From contig JAANDG010000093.1 of the NCBI GenBank assembly GCA_036852015.1, positions 278,155 to 342,154 of the forward strand: a DNA stretch of 64,000 nucleotides, in the 5' to 3' direction. A program made the translations under genes and the position numbers. This document shows, one piece after another, positions 24,804-36,972 of the stretch. The notes under the pieces are model-generated. The model did not search any database. It had not been told where the DNA came from and saw nothing but the letters and a program-made list of their open reading frames with translations. Numbering within the stretch: the first letter of the stretch is position 1; every line of letters begins with the position of its first letter. Origin of the DNA: Pelodera strongyloides. Its lineage: Eukaryota; Nematoda; Chromadorea; Rhabditida; Rhabditidae.

Positions 24804-25233
24804 GAAAACAATTTGAATTTTTTTTGGTTTTGTGCGTTATTATAGAGTTTGAAGTGAAGAAAAAGTACATGGAAAAATTAGCTGCGAATCTGTCACGGCA
24901 AATTTTTTTGGGTCCTCGATATTTCTACGGGCTTATAACGTGTGGAGTGGTGGTGGTTGCATTAAACATAACATATATTTTCTACAAAATGTCGGGTCTG
25001 TTAGCGGGATCGAACGTGTGACCTATATCTTTTGAGTCGAGGCGCTTGCCACTCACCACATTTCTATGAAATTGCAAACCGTGTGGGTTTGGCAGTACAT
25101 ATTATGAGCCCGTAGGAACTTCGAGGGCCCAAAACAATTTCCTTGATAGATTCGCAGCTAATTTTCCATATTCTTTTTCTCCGCATCAGACTCTATAATA
25201 ACGCGCAATATCAAAAAAATTCAAATTGTTGTC
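24804..25233. repeat. ~430-bp palindromic element with a tRNA-like centre
   Basis: The left arm (CAATTTGAATTTTTTT, GCGTTATTATAGAGT, TTAGCTGCGAATCT, CTACGGGCT) is repeated inverted at 25110-25233, giving arms of about 130 bases. The unpaired middle holds, on the minus strand, a tRNA-like pair of promoter boxes at about 25063-24990: an A-box-like GTGGTGAGTGGCAAGCGC and a good B box CGTTCGATCCC. It is either a MITE that has taken up a tRNA-like SINE or a SINE inverted dimer. Confidence 0.6.
24990..25063 (-). ncRNA. tRNA-like module (SINE-type Pol III promoter), degenerate
   Basis: A-box-like and B-box (CGTTCGATCCC) motifs lie about 45 bases apart on the minus strand. A complete cloverleaf with matched acceptor stem could not be drawn, so it is best read as tRNA-derived and not as a working tRNA gene. 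Confidence 0.4.
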
Positions 25234-26700
25234 AACTTAACAGATAAAATTCAAAATGTTGGCCTTAGAAAAAAGTGCGACGAGCCTTCAACACATCGTT
25301 TCAAGGAAAGCTCACGAAATTATTCAACAACACAATTCTTCCAGGGTTTAAAACTGGGACCACACTTACACAAGATAAGACATAGTAAATTCAGGAAAGC
25401 GCAAATATAATACAGTAAATTCGTGAATTGGGGTAAACCTAGTGAAACCATGTTGCATCAATGAAACTAAAATAATATCATTTTTAGTTCGTGCGAATAA
25501 GGCTGCGAAGGCACTATTCTTCTGGAACCGAGTGTTGTGCGCCCTGAAACAGCAATTGGGGTAAACCTAGTGAAACCATGTTGTATCAATGAAACAAATA
25601 TGCAAATATCTCTTCGTTCATACTCTGTTCTTCTCTCGCACGTTTCCTGCGGCCTAAGACTCAATCCCGCGTTTCCAGCGCAATAAGCACCATATCGCAA
25701 AGTTCCCGCGAAATGAGACTCACTCAGTCAGTGACACGTTTTCCTCGAAATGTAAATTGTGTCCCAAAGTTCCTCCCGAAATAAGAAATAACATTTTCTC
25801 TTTGTGTCTGCACTTTCTCATTTCACGCGTTATTTCTTACATAGTCAACGAAGTACTCCGTTAATAAATCCCTAGGTTTTTCCAATGAACTTTGCATTTC
25901 CGAGCTTTTTCCGCCTATATCCCGAATATTCTCCGACAGGCCGAACTTTCTCGGGCCGAGCTCGGAAACTTTGAGGTTCTCGGGCCGAGCTCGGGAGCTG
26001 TCTGTTTGTCCGTGTCCGAGCTTTTCCCGAGAAACTTTGCCTTTTCCGAGCCTTTTCCGACTAAAAACCTAGTAGAAACTAGCAAAAAAGAGTTTTTTTG
26101 CTAGTTTTTTTTGCGAGCTCGGAAACAAAGATCATAGTAGAGTGCGCGATAAAGGTCGAGTAGGTCGGTTGCATAGTTATAGTGCCCGCTAAATCGGGGA
26201 TGAAGAACATAGCAGATTGGGTTTTTTGGTAGCATATGTGACTTGTTTTTTTTTTTAGAAGAGAACGAAAATATACTATCCCTAATAGGTAGAAAAATTA
26301 AACACTCACGTGACGTGTGCTTGTTTTTGGGACTGTTTTAGAAGTGGCCGGTTCAACAGAGTCTGCCGTGGGTTGAGTCCTGTTTATAAAATTTATTGCA
26401 CTAAGATTTGGTGAAGGCAATTGTTTTGCTGCATTTTTGAATAGGGTAGCCAAACTGGCGAAACGCTAGCAAAAAAAGAAAAAGAAAAGACAATTGGCAT
26501 TTCGCACTGCGGTTGGACAGTCGTTTCGCTAGTACCTTCGCCAGGCGTATCGCCAAAATGAAACACAGCATCCACTAGTCATACGAAATTAGCACGTCCC
26601 TCTACTCTCTACAAGGAAGCTCTTCCTATTTTAACCTCTAGCTGAGCGCTCTCTCCCTTTCTCCTTAGTCATACATTACGACAACTTTCGAACATGTGGC
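25234..26700. other. Short repeats, no gene recognised
   Basis: A direct repeat starting TTGGGGTAAACCTAGTGAAA occurs at about 25429 and 25556, 127 bases apart. From 25890 to 26130 the sequence is built from TTTTCCGAG and CTCGGGCCGAGCTCGG pieces in both orientations, making a GC-rich foldback. No exon was identified. Confidence 0.4.
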
Positions 26701-27249
26701 ATAATTTATAAGCGTAATGGTGTTATTAATATATGTCACAACACATAACATACCCCATAACCACTGAATTGGAAGCTGATTCCATTTGTTGTGGCGCCTT
26801 AAAACAGACACTGTTGAGAGGCAAACTAATTCATCCCCAGTTTGGTTCTGAGGTGCTCAACGTCAACAAAATTTCACTAAAAACTGTTTTACCCAATAAG
26901 TGGAATGGCCTAGAAAAACATTATTACCTGATGATTTTGGAGAAATTCTAACCGGCGAGTAGTTAAATTTCCTCTGAAATGAAGTGAGCATAATAGTGAA
27001 CTGTGTGCGGTTGGCTAGCTTTAGAAAAGGGTTGGCAAGCTGTTAGCATTCACCTCATAACTTCAAAGTTTTGTGTCTTTTCAAACATCATGGTTGGTTC
27101 CTCTTCTTTTCTCGGATCATTAGTTTTAATGCTAAATGAATGCAGATTATTGTATTTTTCGTGGGCAGCCGACCCGACAGTTTCAGAAGAGAGAGGCACG
27201 CTTATTTTCGAAGGGGGATGAGGTAAAGTTTGGGTTGAATGCAACTAAC
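26701..27249. other. No feature recognised
   Basis: Presumed intron or flank of the exon at 27250. The minus-strand frame across 27050-27244 is open but is not bordered by an acceptor and donor pair. Confidence 0.3.
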
Positions 27250-27359
27250 CTGTCCGTTGCGACTTTCTTCGCCTGCCTAACGATTCTCTCATATTCACCA
27301 TAGACAGTTTTTCTTTCTACTGCAGATGCACTGACAACCTTTGTTATCCCCGCAGAACC
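27250..27359 (-). CDS. Orphan coding exon, function unknown
   Basis: On the minus strand TTTTTCCAG is followed by 110 bases open in one frame, reading GSAGITKVVSASAVERKT, VYGEYERIVRQAKKVATD and a split Arg codon, then a GTTAGT donor. Entry phase is 0 and exit phase 2. The amphipathic, charged second half looks like genuine coding sequence. Neighbouring exons were not found: upstream of it on this strand lies Helitron-like DNA (27417-28955), and downstream no matching acceptor exon was seen. The protein family was not recognised. Confidence 0.55.
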
Positions 27360-27416
27360 CTGGAAAAAAACGGTATTGTACTGTGTTGGTTTTGTAATGA
27401 GCCATCTATCTATCTA

Positions 27417-28955
27417 TCTACTATTATATAAACGAGTAAGAAAATCGTGTCCGTACGCTTTTGAGCTGTGCACGTCCCTCAACTAATAATGATGATGAAA
27501 TTCGTTGGTTACTAAATTTATTTATTAAATGTTATATTATGGAAAATTAATCGATAAACAATTAAAATCAATAACAGTATGTTAATGCTTGGGGAGGTGC
27601 GAAAATCAAAGCGCGCGCCCGCTTCCAAACCCTACTCTACCTACCATCTTCCCCGTGAGAAACTAGCTGCGATAAGTAACATTAGTTTTTTTTTCTAAGA
27701 CACCAATTTCGGAACATACAGCTTGAAACGTGGCAAAGTTGCCGAACTTTGACAAGAGACGATGGTTTTTGGAGGTAAACAAAAATAGAGGCACGATGAA
27801 CAGAGCGCGAGAGAGTATAGTATTTGGAGACAATTCGAGAAAGATTAGGAGAGAGAGGGAGAGGAGAGAAAGTTAAAATCTATAAAGTAAATTATTAGCT
27901 AATTTTGGATTTTCTTCATACTTTAAAAGATTGTTATCGTTACGTATGTTGAGCGTACAGTTAGAATGTGGACCCGTATTCGTTGTCTGTAAGCAAGTAT
28001 TTCCCAGTATCAGTGTATGTCTGGAAATTGGTACAGGACACGAGATTTTTCATATACATTTTGATGATCTACTATTATAGAAAGCGGAAGAGGAAGAAAA
28101 CGTCTGTAAGTATTACACTGCGCACGTTCCTAAACTAAGACAGTTAGGTGAAGTGGGACCGTAGCCAATGTACCAGATTGGTGACTAAATTTATTGGTCA
28201 ATATTTACGTACTTAAAAATCTATAAATACATATTTGAAATTAGTTAAGGCAATGTAAAAATCAAAGGGCGCCCCGGCTCACCAACCACCCTACCACCTT
28301 CCCCCGTGTCAAACTATATCAGCGTCATCAGCGATTCCGATTAGAACTGTTGCGAAAAAAAACCCATGAAGTTTATTTACCAGAATGTTTCGGACATGAT
28401 TGTGTGATGAGAAGGATAATTCGGAATCGGAGCCGCCGGGGAATGGGACCACGGCGAATCGGGCAAAGTAACCGGGAAGTTTAATTACCGGAATAATTAG
28501 GACATGTTTAACGGTGTTGCGCGGGATAAATCGGAATCGTGGCAGCCGGCGAAGGGGACCACGGCGAATCGGAATCGGGCAACGTAAACATGAGGTTTAT
28601 TTACCGGCATAATAGAACTTACCGCCCTTACCGGCATAATTAGGACATGTTCAATGGTGTTGCGCGGGATAAATCGGAATCGGAGCGGGAAGGGGACCAC
28701 GGCGAATCGGGTAAATTAACCATGAGGTTTATGCACCGGCATATTTGGAACTTTTTTAGTGTTGTAGTACGTTTTAGACAGGCACCGGACTGTCAGGGCA
28801 GACAAGACAAACGAGAAACGGGTTTCAGCGTCACATAGCGTTTACCTAACTCGTGATCCGACGACTTGGTTAACGCGAGGATCCACGTATTGCGCGGGTC
28901 GGAGCGGCCGAAGGCCGCAACGACCCCAGGCGCGCGATAGCGCGCCTGGCGACTG
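27417..28955 (+). mobile_element. Helitron-like sequence, two related 5' segments and a 3' hairpin
   Basis: At 27417 the sequence TCTACTATTATATAAACGAG follows an ATCT repeat and resembles the TC-starting 5' ends common in Helitrons. A related start, TCTACTATTATAGAAAGCG, is at 28068, and 250-300 bases after each the sequence matches (AAAATCAAAG, CCTACCA, TTCCCCG, AAACTA). Near the end a perfect 10-bp hairpin, CCAGGCGCGC GATA GCGCGCCTGG (28926-28949), is followed by CGACTGCTT where a Helitron would show CTRR. No Rep/helicase frame remains, so it would be non-autonomous. The missing exact CTRR end keeps this tentative. Confidence 0.45.
28365..28760 (+). repeat. Imperfect tandem repeat, ~110-140 bp, three to four units
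   Basis: A block with ACCACGGCGAATCGG, GTTTATTTACCGGCATAAT, AGGACATGTT and GCGCGGGATAAATCGGAATC recurs near 28380, 28490, 28575 and 28630-28750. It lies inside the Helitron-like region, where internal minisatellites are common. Confidence 0.6.
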
Positions 28956-30116
28956 CTTGATTATAAGAGAATAATAAACAATCTCACATCTACGCTAATT
29001 CTGTAGAGCCAGCGGTTTCTATGTTGCAAGTGTTCGAGCACCTTGCCGCATAAAAAGTATTCACCACTTGTAGCGAGCACATTTGCCCCCAGCTCCTAAA
29101 AACGGTAAACCTTTACAACTGTAAGCCAATGCAGAAAAAATGTTTGAAAAACAAATGAATCAAATCTTATATCAACGCTTCGCGTCAAGAAAAAGTGCGT
29201 GTACAACTTACAATCAGTGAGTCCGACGATTCAGACGACATCTAAAATGAGAGGAAATTTACAAAGAACATTTCGCGATGTCGGTATTAAACCTAATGCG
29301 AACTCAAGTAAATCACGCATAAATTGTTCATGTTCATTTTCCTCCTAGCATTTGAAAAAAAACTAACGACCTATCTGCAAGTCGATCCGTTTAAAAAACT
29401 ATTTGATATATCGAGGACTTACAAAGCGCGCTAAAAACGCCTAACGCAGCTTTTTCAAACCAATGTGAAAAAATCGGCTATTTATTACACATTTGGCGAG
29501 AATTTTACATCGCTTGATAGAAACAGAAGCAGACAAACATTAAAAGAGGCGAGTTCACCATTAAGGGCTTAATCTAATCATTATTAAACAAAGGTTTTAA
29601 ATACTTTGATGCAAAAACCAGCCAGCGCTTGACAATACTTATTTAGAGTCTAGACGAAATTACACTAGCATTATGCAGAGAAATGCCAGTGTTTAAAAAA
29701 ACTGTCCAAAAATGAGTGTCTCTTTAAAAAGTTCCACTTAGTTTACATTGCTACACCGTCTAGATTACATTTCTTTTTACATTTCCTATTTAATTATTTT
29801 TCCAATGAATTTTACCACGCAATTATCGCCTTATGGAATCAATGCACTATGCAATTTGCAACCTCAAGCACACGCACACACACATACATATATTTTAGGT
29901 GTACGTTGCGTGTTTACTTCCTCTTTTTCGGCCGCACTTCTTTCGAGGGAAAAGAAGTAGTAGCTGGCTAGAAGGGGCAACGTGTCTCGGCAATTTGCTT
30001 TCAACACCTGCTTTGCAGTGAGTTTTTTTTGTATTGTACGTTTACTTTCGTAACCATTATATTCATCCCATTTACTGTACACCAATGGTGTAAAAATAAT
30101 TTAACTGGCATTTCAG
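28956..30116. other. No feature recognised
   Basis: AT-rich sequence. One frame from about 29205 stays open for some 55 codons without splice borders. A short CA tract is near 29870. Confidence 0.3.
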
Positions 30117-30187
30117 TTGTTGAAAGATCGTATCAAGTTTGCAATGAAGACAAGCATGAGAGGACACAGAAGCAACAATCTTATAAG
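30117..30187 (+). CDS. Candidate exon, function unknown
   Basis: A strong acceptor (GGCATTTCAG) is followed by about 70 open bases and a GTGAGG donor (TTATAA/GTGAGG). Two frames are open (LLKDRIKFAMKTSMRGHR, or VERSYQVCNEDKHERTQK), and with no neighbouring exons the true one cannot be chosen. Two good borders around a short open block argue for an exon, but chance is not excluded. Confidence 0.3.
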
Positions 30188-31329
30188 TGAGGGTGACAGA
30201 AAAGGAGGAAATTACTTGTGTCACAATCTCGTAAGAGATACTTTTGGGTTATCCTTTGTGCGTCTTTGTTTGTTACTTGCGGGAAGTACATCCATAATTC
30301 GCACTTTAAGGTCGAAATTGGCGAAAAAATGTGTAGTTTTGTTCACACTTTATAATTTTCAGAATTTTGCCTGTCGACAGCTTCTATCTCGGATATTTTG
30401 CTAACAGCTATAGTACTATAGCTATAGTACTGCTACCCCAATGGTGGATGTATGCTTAGACTTCAGCATTTATAAACAATCAATGACCTGCAGCTCCCGG
30501 AACGTGTGTTCATCTATCTGTGAAATGATTACTGAAAACACAGCGTCTACTTCACTTTATGGGACACAACGACTAAGAGACACCGCCTTGGATTGGAGCT
30601 AAAAAATGAAGATCCCCGACTTCGGGGAGCCAACGGGACCCTGTATTCTACATGCTTAAGTAGATGTGTGATGATTGTATGTCTGAATAAAACGGTATTC
30701 GCACAAAACAGCAGCTTCATTGCAGCAATCTGCATGGGTGGATACTTGCTTACCCAACATGGATGTGGTCACAAACTATAGTGAGTGTCCCGACCCTTAT
30801 TTAAAAAACGAGAACCAACCACCTTCCACTGAAGTAAAGTTGCAGTGAATGATTGTTCAGTTTTTTTTTTCTCACACCACAAAAATTTGCATGTAGCTTA
30901 TGCAAATTAAAAAAGAAATGTACATTTTTTTTCAGAAAACATACGTTCTTAACCTGTATACAACGTCAAGTTGAAATTCTTAAAGTTGCAGAGCCCTAGT
31001 GCAATTTTTTGGACAAAGAAAAATCATAATTTTCCGGCCTGATCGAAAGCTCTGTTTGAGATTTCCGAGCCGGGGTTACGTTTTAAATTAAAGCCGTTTG
31101 TTGGATGATAATTTTCTCGGTTGCACTTCGATTAAACTTGTCTTAACTGCCGTAGAATTTTGTGAATCCAAAACAAAAACAAAAACAGCCGTCGTCTGAA
31201 TTAAACATGTGAACAGCTGACATTGCAGTCCGATGCCTGCCTACCCACTTCTACCCACTGCTTAAAAAATACATAGTCCATGTGAAAAAGCATGGGTTCA
31301 GCTAGATTCTCGATAAAGGTGTTCGTCAT

Positions 31330-31595
31330 ATTTTTCAGATGCGAGATATGGGATCTTCAGAATTTTAGCACGCTCTGTGTTCAAGGCAGAAACGCCCAAA
31401 TATTTCGCTGCCACGGGGGGGGGGGGGGAATTTCGTCGATCGTTTGCATAGTGGTGAGTGCATGGGATTGCCAAAACGAACATCAAGGGATCGAATCTCT
31501 CGACGAATCTCTCGCTCATGATTTTTTGTGTGTTTGATGTTGCAGTAAAACGCAAATAATTCTGTTTTTACTTACATATTTTCGGGTATTAAACA
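31330..31595 (+). repeat. SINE-like element with tRNA-like module (copy 1)
   Basis: It shares CAAATATTTCG-TGCCA, GTGGTGAG...GG..TG.CAA, a B box GGATCGAATCTC and the tail AAAACGCAAATAATT with elements at 60285-60510 and, inverted, 60600-60870. The tRNA-like part is about 31442-31505. A G14 homopolymer (31415-31428) interrupts this copy. Confidence 0.55.
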
Positions 31596-33639
31596 CTGGC
31601 TGCTATGCAATATTGAAACGCAGCACCACTACAAGCGGTGGTGAGACGGCAGTTAACTGAAGGATACGAGTGCTACAGACACCTTACGCTCACAGGGAAG
31701 GACCATGCGAGTAAGTGCGCTACTATTTCTATACCAAGGACGTGATATGATTGATGGTTGGTTCCTCATAGACTAACATTGAAACAATCTACATTGTATC
31801 CATTTTCTATGGTATAGTACGGGTAACCCAACGGTTATATGTGTCTGCACTTAAACATTTAGAAGAGTGGCAAAACAACAAGGCTATTGCTATCATATAG
31901 GTACTAATACCCCAATGGTTGTGCTAATCTCTGTACCTGTATGTACATGTATAAACCCTCAATGGCCACTGTAGCTTTTAAGGTATGTGTCCTCTATCTG
32001 TTTAATGTTCTCAAAAACACCAGCTTTGAATCAATGTGCATGGATGGATACTTGTTTAGCCAACACGGATGTGACCACAAACTAATTTTCGCTACCCTTA
32101 TTTATAAAAAGAAGAACCAACCTTGCACTGAATTAGAGTTGCAATGAATGGTTGTTCAATAATTTTTCTCACACCATAAAAATTTGCATATGGCGTATGC
32201 AAAATGCCCGATATGTTTCAACACGTACGTTATTATCATGTCCAAAACGTCAAGCTGACATTTTTTAATTTGCATTTGCGCAATGCAATAGGCGTAAAAC
32301 ATAGCTTTCTGGTCTGGTCGAAACTCTGCGACAATTTTGCTTTGTTTGTGTGTTGAGAGTGGGGCTTACGTTTAAAACTGTGTGTTATCTTTCAAGAAAC
32401 ATACGTTCTTAGCCTGTTTAAAATGTCAAATTTGAATTCTTAAATTTGCAGAGACCTACTGCAAATTTTGGAAAGGAATTCGTCTAATACGACGGCGAAA
32501 GCACCAATCGCTCTTTAAATGGATTATCTAGGTGGTATTTGCCTGTCTTTTCTGTCAATATTCCCTCGCAATCTTTTACAGGAATAGGGTCCAAAATGGT
32601 ATAACAAGGAATATGGCACAAAGTGGTAGTGTGGGAGTTTCAAGTTTCAAGGTTGTTCCAATACGGATTGGCTAGCATTTTGTGAGCAATAGTTGACTCC
32701 ATGCCCCAGTGTAGCGGATAGATGGTTTCTCATTTGTTAAACACTATTACATATGTTTCAAACTACATATACTTGCAGCCGCATCGCTGTTATGCAATAT
32801 GGATACGCAGCATCACCACAAACGTTAACTGAAGGATAGGCGTGCTATATAAACCGTACGCTCACATGGAAAGACCAGGTGAGTGAGCGTGCTGCTAATT
32901 CTAACCCCAGTCACGTGATATGATTGATGGCTGGTTATTAGTAGGCTAACATTGAAACAATGTACATTGTATCCATTTCTTAAGAAATATAGAACCAAAC
33001 TCACACACGGTAAACAGTAGTGAATGAATGTTTAGTCTTTCAATGTTTGGAAATGAAAGGCATATACTGCTTTGCTACCCCAACGGTTGTAACTGTGTCT
33101 AGGCTTGCAATTTATAAACAGTCATTGACTTTGGGGGCGCAAATTTTGGAAAGGAACGCGTGGCTACTACTATGCTATAGTACTGCTACCCCAACGCTTG
33201 TATGTATGTATACACTTACTTATACATTTATAAACAATCAATGACCACTGTAGCAACTAGATCGTGTGTTCGTCTATCTGTGATCTCAGAAAATACCAGC
33301 TTAATTAAAGCAATGTGCTTGGGTTGATACTTGCTTAGCCAACATGGATGTGCTCACAAACTGAAGTGTTGCGACCCTTATTTAAAAAAATAGAACCAAC
33401 CTTACACTGAAGTATCGTTGCGGTGAATGATTGTTCAATGTTTTTTCTCACTTTACAAAAATTTGCATGGATTTTATGCAAATTTCTAAAAAGAAATGTA
33501 CATTGTTTTTCAGAAAACAACGTTCTTAACCTGTCTAAAACGTCAAGTTGAAATTCGTAAAGTTGCAGAGTCCTACTGCAATAGGGGGAACACCATAGTT
33601 TTCTGGTCTGGTCGAAGCTCTGCCGACAATTTTGCGTGA

Positions 33640-34300
33640 GTGTCCCCGTTAATTTATATTCTTGTCAAAGTGATTAGTTACCATGACACAAATTGCGGGT
33701 CCATAGGTAGTGGTTGCAGCGTTCTGACAGGATTGATGAACGGGGATAAAAGGTATGGAATTCCCTGTTTCACTTTCCCACCCGTCACCATTGCTTGGAA
33801 ACACGACCCGAAAGTTTTGGCTTCCTCCGTTGGTAAAAGCACATTACGAGAATACGAGACCTTTTGCAGCATGTGTTGTAAATTGTAAGGTCATAGCTCT
33901 GTTGTGCGGTAGTCTGCATCCCAACGAAGGATATTGATTCGAGGGCAGTCTAGGATGGCACTTTGCAAGCCGTAGGGAGAGCATGAAAGGGATACAGGTT
34001 GCGCTTTTTTTAACGCGAGGGGGAGCTGTTCGGGTGCATGGAAAACAACCTTTGCCGTTAAAAGAGCAACATTGTGTATACCTTTCACACCCTGCACCCA
34101 TAAAAAGACACCAGAATCTGAAAAAGGAATATGCAAGCTCTCGTTGTGGTGCGCTGTTACCGAAAGTATAGCGAGCACGCCTTCCTTCTGCAACCCTTTC
34201 TTTTGTTTAAGCTCTCCCGATACTTACCCAGCTTATGACCGTACCCCTTGCATCTGTACGTTCTGTGTGCTTTTCAAGTGATGTGCTTCGACTGATGGAG
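33640..34300. repeat. GC-richer repeat tract with overlapping noise frames
   Basis: Several frames are open on both strands, but they shadow each other and none shows a domain or paired splice sites. Part of it (about 34020-34130) matches 39160-39260, so it belongs to the duplicated block. Confidence 0.45.
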
Positions 34301-36885
34301 AGTGACAAAGCAACAAGGCTATTGCTATCCTACAGGTACTGATAAACCAATGGTTCCGGTTATCCCTGTACTTATATGTTACATGTATGAACGCTCAATG
34401 TCCACTTTAGCTTATAAGGCACGTGTCCTGTATCCGTGAAATGTCCTCAGAAAAGACCAGCTTTGAAGTAATGTGCATGGATAGACACTTGCTTAGCCAA
34501 CATGATGTAATCACATACTAAAGTGTTGCGTCCCTCATTTATTTATTTATTTATAAAGAGGAGAACCAACCTTACACTGAATTAGAGTTGCAGCGAATGA
34601 TTGTTCAATTTTTTTCTCACACCATAAAAATTTGCGTATAGATTATGGCAAATTTAAAAAAAAGAACTGTCTGTTATCTTTCCTAAAAGATACGTTCTTC
34701 CTGTCTGAAACGTCAAGTTGACATTTGCATGCCTAATGCAATGGGGGTGGGGGAATCGTAGTTTTCTTTCGGTGAAGGGCCAGTCCTTGTGGTGTGCTGG
34801 TGTGCTTCTACGATGGAGCATTGCACATCTATTTTAGTTGCGGCGCTTTTACGCATAAAGGTGGTTCCCTCTTCCACTCTCGCCATGCTTGAAAGTATCA
34901 CAACTCTAATTGCTTTGACGTCCCCTTAGGTCAAGGCACATCAAAAGAATAGAACTTAGCACTTTTGCATAGGTAAGTGGTAATGTCACAGGCCCAGCTA
35001 CATACTTTTTCTGAGGTCCAATGACGGACATTGATTCGGTGGGCCTTGAGGAAATAGGATTCGAAAGGTTTACATTGCGTGGCGCTTTTACTCATAGGTG
35101 GTTATGGTGACCCGAACCTTTACTAATGGCTGATGCATTCCCCTGGGTAATCCCCTGGGTAAAAAAACACTTCATATCTCTTTCGGACAAGAACACCGCA
35201 ATAATAGTAGGCATAGTGCTCTAGCAGCCGTGCCTTTTAAGTTCACTAGCTGAGTGATGCTTATCTGCATCGGCCAGTGGTAGAGATTCGGACGCGCTTT
35301 TACTGATTCAGAACGTGAAAGGTACCCGCGACGTTGGGATTTTCCACATTAGGGACGCGCCTCAATTTAGTAGGCTATTGTGCATTGCACAGCTATTTTG
35401 GCGGCTAGGGTATCCTTCTGGTCTGTTCATGATGCGCAAGAATGTAAAGGCGTCATGTAGGTTTAGAAAATGTATGATCCTTTGCCTAATGCCTAAGTAA
35501 GTGTGAAGGCAGACATAATGGCTTAGCGATTAAACGAAGTCAAAGAACGTGAGTAACTTAGTTCCAGGTAGTGTGATAATTCAAAAAGTGTTTTGGCGAT
35601 CAATGTGTACGTTCGTCGGAAGCCCCGGCATGGAAGCGAACTTCGTAAGTACCCCCCATTAATCATTTGTTGTTAGCGTGTAGTATATATTTCTGCACAC
35701 ATATTTGCACTAAACTGATTGTTATAGCTTTAAAGGACCGCTAGTGAACCTAAGGCATAAGTCTATGGCAGCGCCAAGAATTAGTGTGAATAGCGCACCA
35801 TGGATTCAGGTGGAATAGGCACATGGCAAACAGTAGACCGTCTCAATTGATATGCTCGCTGAAGTCTGGTTCAAACGGCGCAAACACGATGCACTGTTAG
35901 TTTTATGAAGAATAGGTGCATTCGTTGCACTGTTTACAAAGTTGTTGTGTTCTTCTACAAGAAAAAGCAAGCAGCAAACAAGCGCAGCCAGTACTCACCA
36001 TGACTTTGACAATGTTCGTCAAAACTAGTCACATAGGTATGCACCTATTCATTATAAAACTAATGTGAAGAAACATTTAAGCCTCTATGAATTAAAAAAG
36101 AACCAACCTTTCAATGTGAGAGCTTTGAAAGCAAGTGACGGTTCAATATTTTTATTTACCTTATGCAAATTTATTGAAGGAAATGTCTGTGATTTTCCAA
36201 AAAAAACAGTCACCTATCAAAAATAACATACTTTTTTAATTTGCATATGTAAATACTATCTGAATGAGCAAAAAACAAGTGAAAATCATTATCTGCTCTG
36301 GCACATTCTGGGAAGGTTGGTCATTTTTGTCCTATTTTACCTTTTTCGTAGATATGTGACATATTATACAATTTGCTAAGCTTGCATTGTATATTTAGAG
36401 CAAGGACTACTTTATCGAACATGTGGAACGGGTGATAGTGATATGCGAGGTCAACAAAACTCTTCCTTCCAGTCGACGGCAAGGTATTCAATTTCAGTTA
36501 TTATCATACTTTAAATACGATTGTCAGTGTTCAGGTCTCTGCATTGAAGGATCCTGGAGATGATCCATGCGGTGTCAGGCAACCAATCAATATACATAAT
36601 AATAAGGGACGCTGGTTCAGGGATGGTAGAGGGCTGGTAAGTATTGTGCCCAACTATTAACGCAATTGTCATTCTGTGATTTTCGTTCGCTTTTGGAATG
36701 GAATAAGCTACGGTCTCGGCGCAGAAAGTTTCGTTGCGCTTGGGTTGTTTCAAAATAATGATGTGCAAATAATAAATTTCTTTGAAACTGAGGCACTTAC
36801 GGATGCTCCAACGTTTCAATTTGTGACAGGAGGGATGGTGACTGCACGAAGTCAATGAACAGGGCGACTTGGATTCGAACGAGAT
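34000..36885 (+). repeat. Segmental duplication, copy A
   Basis: Blocks recur in order at 39130-41280. For example GTTCCCTCTTCCACTCTCG and GATTCGGTGGGCCTTGAGGA (34860-35060) match 39600-39790, and GCAGCCAGTACTCACCATGA onward (35985-36330, including the hairpin element) matches 40165-40530. The downstream GTCTCTGCA-TGAA and GGACGC/ACTGGTT blocks also match. Identity is visibly below 100% with indels. Confidence 0.75.
36100..36330. repeat. ACCAACCTT hairpin element, copy in duplication A
   Basis: It starts GAACCAACCTTTC and ends GGGAAGGTTGGTC, with subterminal mirror blocks GACGGTTCAATATTTTT and AAAATCATT, and a centre with TTATGCAAATTTATTGA and AATTTGCATATG. It is about 230 bases with no coding frame. 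The orientation is opposite to the copies at 59480 and 61400, judged by arm sequence. Confidence 0.65.
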
Positions 36886-36972
36886 GAGTGAGTACCATTA
36901 CCTGCCGATGCCGAGTCTAGCCGATGCCATTACCGAGATGTAGTACCTGCCGATAGGCTCGTTGGCGAGCCC

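Larger units (their letters stand above)
30405..34765 (+). repeat. Composite dispersed repeat, four divergent copies
   Basis: Copies start near 30405, 31890, 33175 and 34315. Each has TACTGCTACCCCAACGG-like sequence, a TATAAACAATCAATGACC-type segment, GGATACTTGCTTA-CCAACA, a GACCCTTATTTA block, then the hairpin-family arm GAACCAACC...GAATGATTGTTCA and AAAATTTGCAT. The right arm (AAACGTCAAGTTGA, GTCTGGTCGAA) is present, but the mirror AAGGTTGGT end is missing or decayed. No coding capacity was seen. Confidence 0.65.

Noticed and set aside
33640..34281. Cluster of overlapping frames on both strands
   Set aside because: They mutually overlap, have no domain or paired splice sites, and the region is part of a repeated block.
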